DNA of 6,435 nucleotides from a bacterium (GTDB taxonomy: Bacteria; JAMCPX01), in assembly GCA_027364825.1 (NCBI GenBank), contig DAHXOM010000167.1, forward strand, positions 1-6,435, given 5' to 3'. The notes under the pieces were generated by a model, which saw only the letters and a list, made by a program, of their open reading frames with translations, was not told the origin of the DNA and did not search any database. Each line of letters starts with the position of its first letter. Within the stretch, counting starts at the first letter, position 1. The position numbers were made by a program, and so were the translations under genes. Positions 4,279 to 6,435 of this stretch are shown here, piece by piece.

Positions 4279-6237
4279 ATGAAAAACGTTCTGAGTATAG
4301 CAGGAGCAGTAATAATCTTTGCCAGTACAACAGTTTATGCCGCATCACCTATGGGACCTGCAATGCAGGGGGAGACCGGAATCATGAGAGTCATATCCGC
4401 GGAAAGCCTGCCTCAAACCGGGGCAATGTTCGGGGTGGATGGTTTATATTTTCGTGATACGGATCTCTTGAATACGGCAGGAGACACCAATCAGCGATTG
4501 GAAGGAAATGTTAACCTGACCTACGGAGCAGCCGATTGGCTGGAATTGTTTATCAACGAATCGACTGCAGCCCAGTCGATAAAAAACACCTTAACTAACA
4601 GGAATGATCTGTACCAATCACCCGGTGATCTGACCGGCGGTTTTAAATTGAGCTTCCTCGCGTCCCCCGGGTTTGCTATGGGTTTAGATGCATTCTCGCA
4701 GCTGCTCACAAGCCAGGATGCTCTTGGATATCAGTGGAACGCAACAAACTTTGGAGCCAGGCTATTATGGACAGTTGACCTTGATGCCTCAGAGGACGTA
4801 CCCTTCAGGCTCAATATCAATATCGGTTATAAATGGGACCATTCGCGGTATCTTTTACAGGCACCGAATTATACGCTGGGTTCATATACCTCTGTTGCTC
4901 AGATGTATTCAATAGGTATTCCCCGCAGCGAGGAGGAATATGCCTACGGCATTTATCATGATGATCAGGTAATCGGTGCTGCAGACCTTGAGCTTCCCGG
5001 TCCTTATGCAACACCTTTTGTTCAGTACTACACAAATCAGATTATCAATACGGGTAAAAATTCTTCACTGCCCCATCTTAAATACAATCAATCGCCGCAG
5101 TATGTTACACCCGGATTCAGATTTACACCTGCCAAAGGATTGGCGATCGATGTTGCGGCAGATATAGGTTTAACAAAGGTGGAGTCTTTGCCTTCATCGG
5201 TAACACCGGGCACCAACGTAAACGTCAGGTCGGTTCCTCTCTGGGATATCATAATCGGTGCAAGTTACACGGTACTTCCGGGACAGACGGTCGTGATACA
5301 AAAGATCCAGGCACCTCCGCCTCCAGAAAACGGCAAAATAACGGGCGTGGTTCTTGATGCAAAGACAGGGACATCCATTTCAGGCGTTGTCATAAAATTT
5401 GAAGGCACGGATATGTCCGATATTATAACAGGGAATAGCGGTACCTTTACAAGCTGTCCTCTGAATGCGGGTCCTGTACGCCTTGATTTCTTGAAAGACG
5501 GATATGAGCCTACGACGTTAGACGGCACGATCATAACAGGACAGACAATCACCCAGGAAGTAAGTATGAAGAAACTTACCCTGATCGGTGCGATTGCCGG
5601 TATGGTAACGGATACGACGGGCAAACCGTTGGCAGCGGTATTAACGTTTAATAATACGGCCCTTCCGCCGGCTGCAACGGATCCTGGCACAGGCTTTTAC
5701 TTTGTAAAACTGACACCGGGTAATTATGAAATGACGGTTTCAGCCCAAGGCTATGTCGGCAGGACAATCAATGTCCAGATAAAAAATATGATGAAGACCA
5801 TTGTTAACTTTACCCTTGAGCCAAGGCAGGCAGCACCACCACCTCCACCGGTTGCGGAAAAGAAACCCAGGGTAATACTTGAGAAAGCAAAGAAGAAGAT
5901 AGAGATCACGGAAGCAATACACTTTGAAACAGGCCGTGCAACGATACTGGAGGATTCATTCTCGCTGCTGAATGAGATTGCGCAAGTGCTTCAACAGAAT
6001 CCCGGCATCAGCGTACGGGTAGAGGGATACACGGATAATGTCGGTTCTGCGACCTATAATCTCAGGTTGTCCCAGCAACGGGCTGAAAACGTTATGAAGT
6101 ACCTTATACAGGATGGAATTTCATCGGATAGAGTAACGTCAAAAGGGTTCGGTATGATGAATCCCATTGCATCGAATGCTACAGCAGCAGGGAGGGCGAA
6201 AAACAGGAGAGTGGAGTTTACGATAACAAAGGATTAA
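4279..6237 (+). CDS. OmpA family outer-membrane protein with two carboxypeptidase-regulatory-like domains
   Basis: This 652-residue exported protein probably links the outer membrane to peptidoglycan. Residues 1-21 form a signal peptide (basic start, hydrophobic core, VYA before likely cleavage at 21/22). Residues about 22-340 have many alternating polar/hydrophobic segments such as GGFKLSFLASPGFAMGLDAF and VTPGFRFTPAKGLAIDVAAD, consistent with a beta barrel. APPPP (345-349) starts a linker to two carboxypeptidase regulatory-like (CarbopepD_reg, beta-sandwich) repeats at about 352-432 and 437-515; each begins with GxVxD-like strands and carries DGYEP or QGYVG. A second proline linker (520-524) and a basic KKPRVILEKAKKK segment lead to the OmpA C-terminal domain (about 545-650), with D586 in GYTDN and R601 in SQQRA at the spacing used to bind diaminopimelate. 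The protein ends in KD, not in a barrel-type aromatic residue. It appears monocistronic. The barrel assignment is inferred; the ligand or cargo is unknown. Confidence 0.9.
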   Translation: MKNVLSIAGAVIIFASTTVYAASPMGPAMQGETGIMRVISAESLPQTGAMFGVDGLYFRDTDLLNTAGDTNQRLEGNVNLTYGAADWLELFINESTAAQSIKNTLTNRNDLYQSPGDLTGGFKLSFLASPGFAMGLDAFSQLLTSQDALGYQWNATNFGARLLWTVDLDASEDVPFRLNINIGYKWDHSRYLLQAPNYTLGSYTSVAQMYSIGIPRSEEEYAYGIYHDDQVIGAADLELPGPYATPFVQYYTNQIINTGKNSSLPHLKYNQSPQYVTPGFRFTPAKGLAIDVAADIGLTKVESLPSSVTPGTNVNVRSVPLWDIIIGASYTVLPGQTVVIQKIQAPPPPENGKITGVVLDAKTGTSISGVVIKFEGTDMSDIITGNSGTFTSCPLNAGPVRLDFLKDGYEPTTLDGTIITGQTITQEVSMKKLTLIGAIAGMVTDTTGKPLAAVLTFNNTALPPAATDPGTGFYFVKLTPGNYEMTVSAQGYVGRTINVQIKNMMKTIVNFTLEPRQAAPPPPPVAEKKPRVILEKAKKKIEITEAIHFETGRATILEDSFSLLNEIAQVLQQNPGISVRVEGYTDNVGSATYNLRLSQQRAENVMKYLIQDGISSDRVTSKGFGMMNPIASNATAAGRAKNRRVEFTITKD

Positions 6238-6241
6238 AAAA

Positions 6242-6357
6242 CAGTGGCTGCCGGACGGGCAAACCCCTTGTGCCGTCATTACGAGCGGCAGCGAAGCAAT
6301 CAAATCTCAAGGTATTTTCGATTGCTTCGTCATAACGGTTAATCCGGCAGCCACCTG
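6242..6357. repeat. nested inverted-repeat element (MITE/REP-like) downstream of the OmpA-like gene
   Basis: GTGGCTGCCGGA (6244-6255) and TCCGGCAGCCAC (6343-6354) are perfect 12-bp inverted repeats, extended two more pairs if C6355 is bulged. Inside lies a second pair, CGAAGCAATC (6292-6301) and GATTGCTTCG (6320-6329), plus CCGT/ACGG (6273-6276, 6335-6338). The inner left half resembles the GTCATTGCGAG...GCGAAGCAATC repeat I recall from many bacterial genomes. The element begins six bases after the OmpA-like stop. No T run follows the stem, so factor-independent termination is doubtful, though the stem could protect the mRNA 3' end. No clear target duplication is seen. Confidence 0.7.
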
Positions 6358-6369
6358 ATATGGGACATT

Positions 6370-6435
6370 ATGAAATTAGAAGGTGATACTCAAGGATTGG
6401 AAGAGTTAAAGCGTATAAAAGAGGAGAATCTCTTC
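6370..6435 (+). CDS. possible start of a further gene (partial, unknown function)
   Basis: ATG 6370 opens a frame that stays open for 22 codons to the window edge, beginning MKLEGDTQGLEELKRIKEE. The composition is that of a charged amphipathic helix. A weak GGGA (6362-6365) precedes it. I cannot assign a family from so little sequence, and 22 open codons can occur by chance. Confidence 0.35.
   Translation, partial: MKLEGDTQGLEELKRIKEENLF

Noticed and set aside
6244..6354. Inverted repeat as a standard intrinsic terminator
   Set aside because: The outer stem is not followed by a T run and the enclosed loop is about 87 bases, so it does not have terminator form, although it may still stabilise a 3' end.

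Overview
The window looks like chromosomal DNA from a Gram-negative bacterium. It carries an exported beta-barrel/OmpA-type envelope protein with a classical signal peptide, plus housekeeping genes of bacterial type. The base composition, the short AhcY form, the metK-ahcY pairing and the repeat-rich spacers fit an anaerobic deltaproteobacterium-like lineage (Desulfobacterota or a neighbour). That placement is an inference and no marker here fixes it.

Layout, left to right, all genes on the + strand. Positions 1-141 are AT-rich and contain 24-bp imperfect tandem repeats that resemble one end of an IS21-family insertion sequence. Positions 186-608 encode RuvX/YqgF. The 609-820 spacer holds an array of 9-bp repeats, a good sigma70-like promoter and a leader of about 130 nt without a recognisable riboswitch. 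Then come three overlapping genes: metK (821-1978), ahcY (1975-3234) and a TrmN6-like methyltransferase (3224-3940). The 338-bp spacer 3941-4278 has no gene. It contains heptamer repeats, a pyrimidine-rich tract with a canonical G-quadruplex motif on the - strand, and a second, inverted copy of the 9-bp repeat array. Positions 4279-6237 encode a 652-residue envelope protein (signal peptide, barrel-like region, two carboxypeptidase-regulatory-like folds, OmpA peptidoglycan-binding domain). The window ends with a 12-bp perfect terminal inverted repeat enclosing a second inverted repeat (6244-6354), and then perhaps the start of another gene.

Functionally, metK makes S-adenosylmethionine, SAM-dependent methyltransferases such as the third gene convert it to S-adenosylhomocysteine, and ahcY hydrolyses that product. 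The block is therefore a compact methylation-cycle operon with translational coupling. RuvX (16S rRNA 5' end processing or nuclease) and the methyltransferase (probably tRNA) both concern stable RNA. The OmpA-like gene is a separate transcription unit. I found no convincing new defence, toxin or CRISPR-type system. The least explained material is the repeat content of the spacers.
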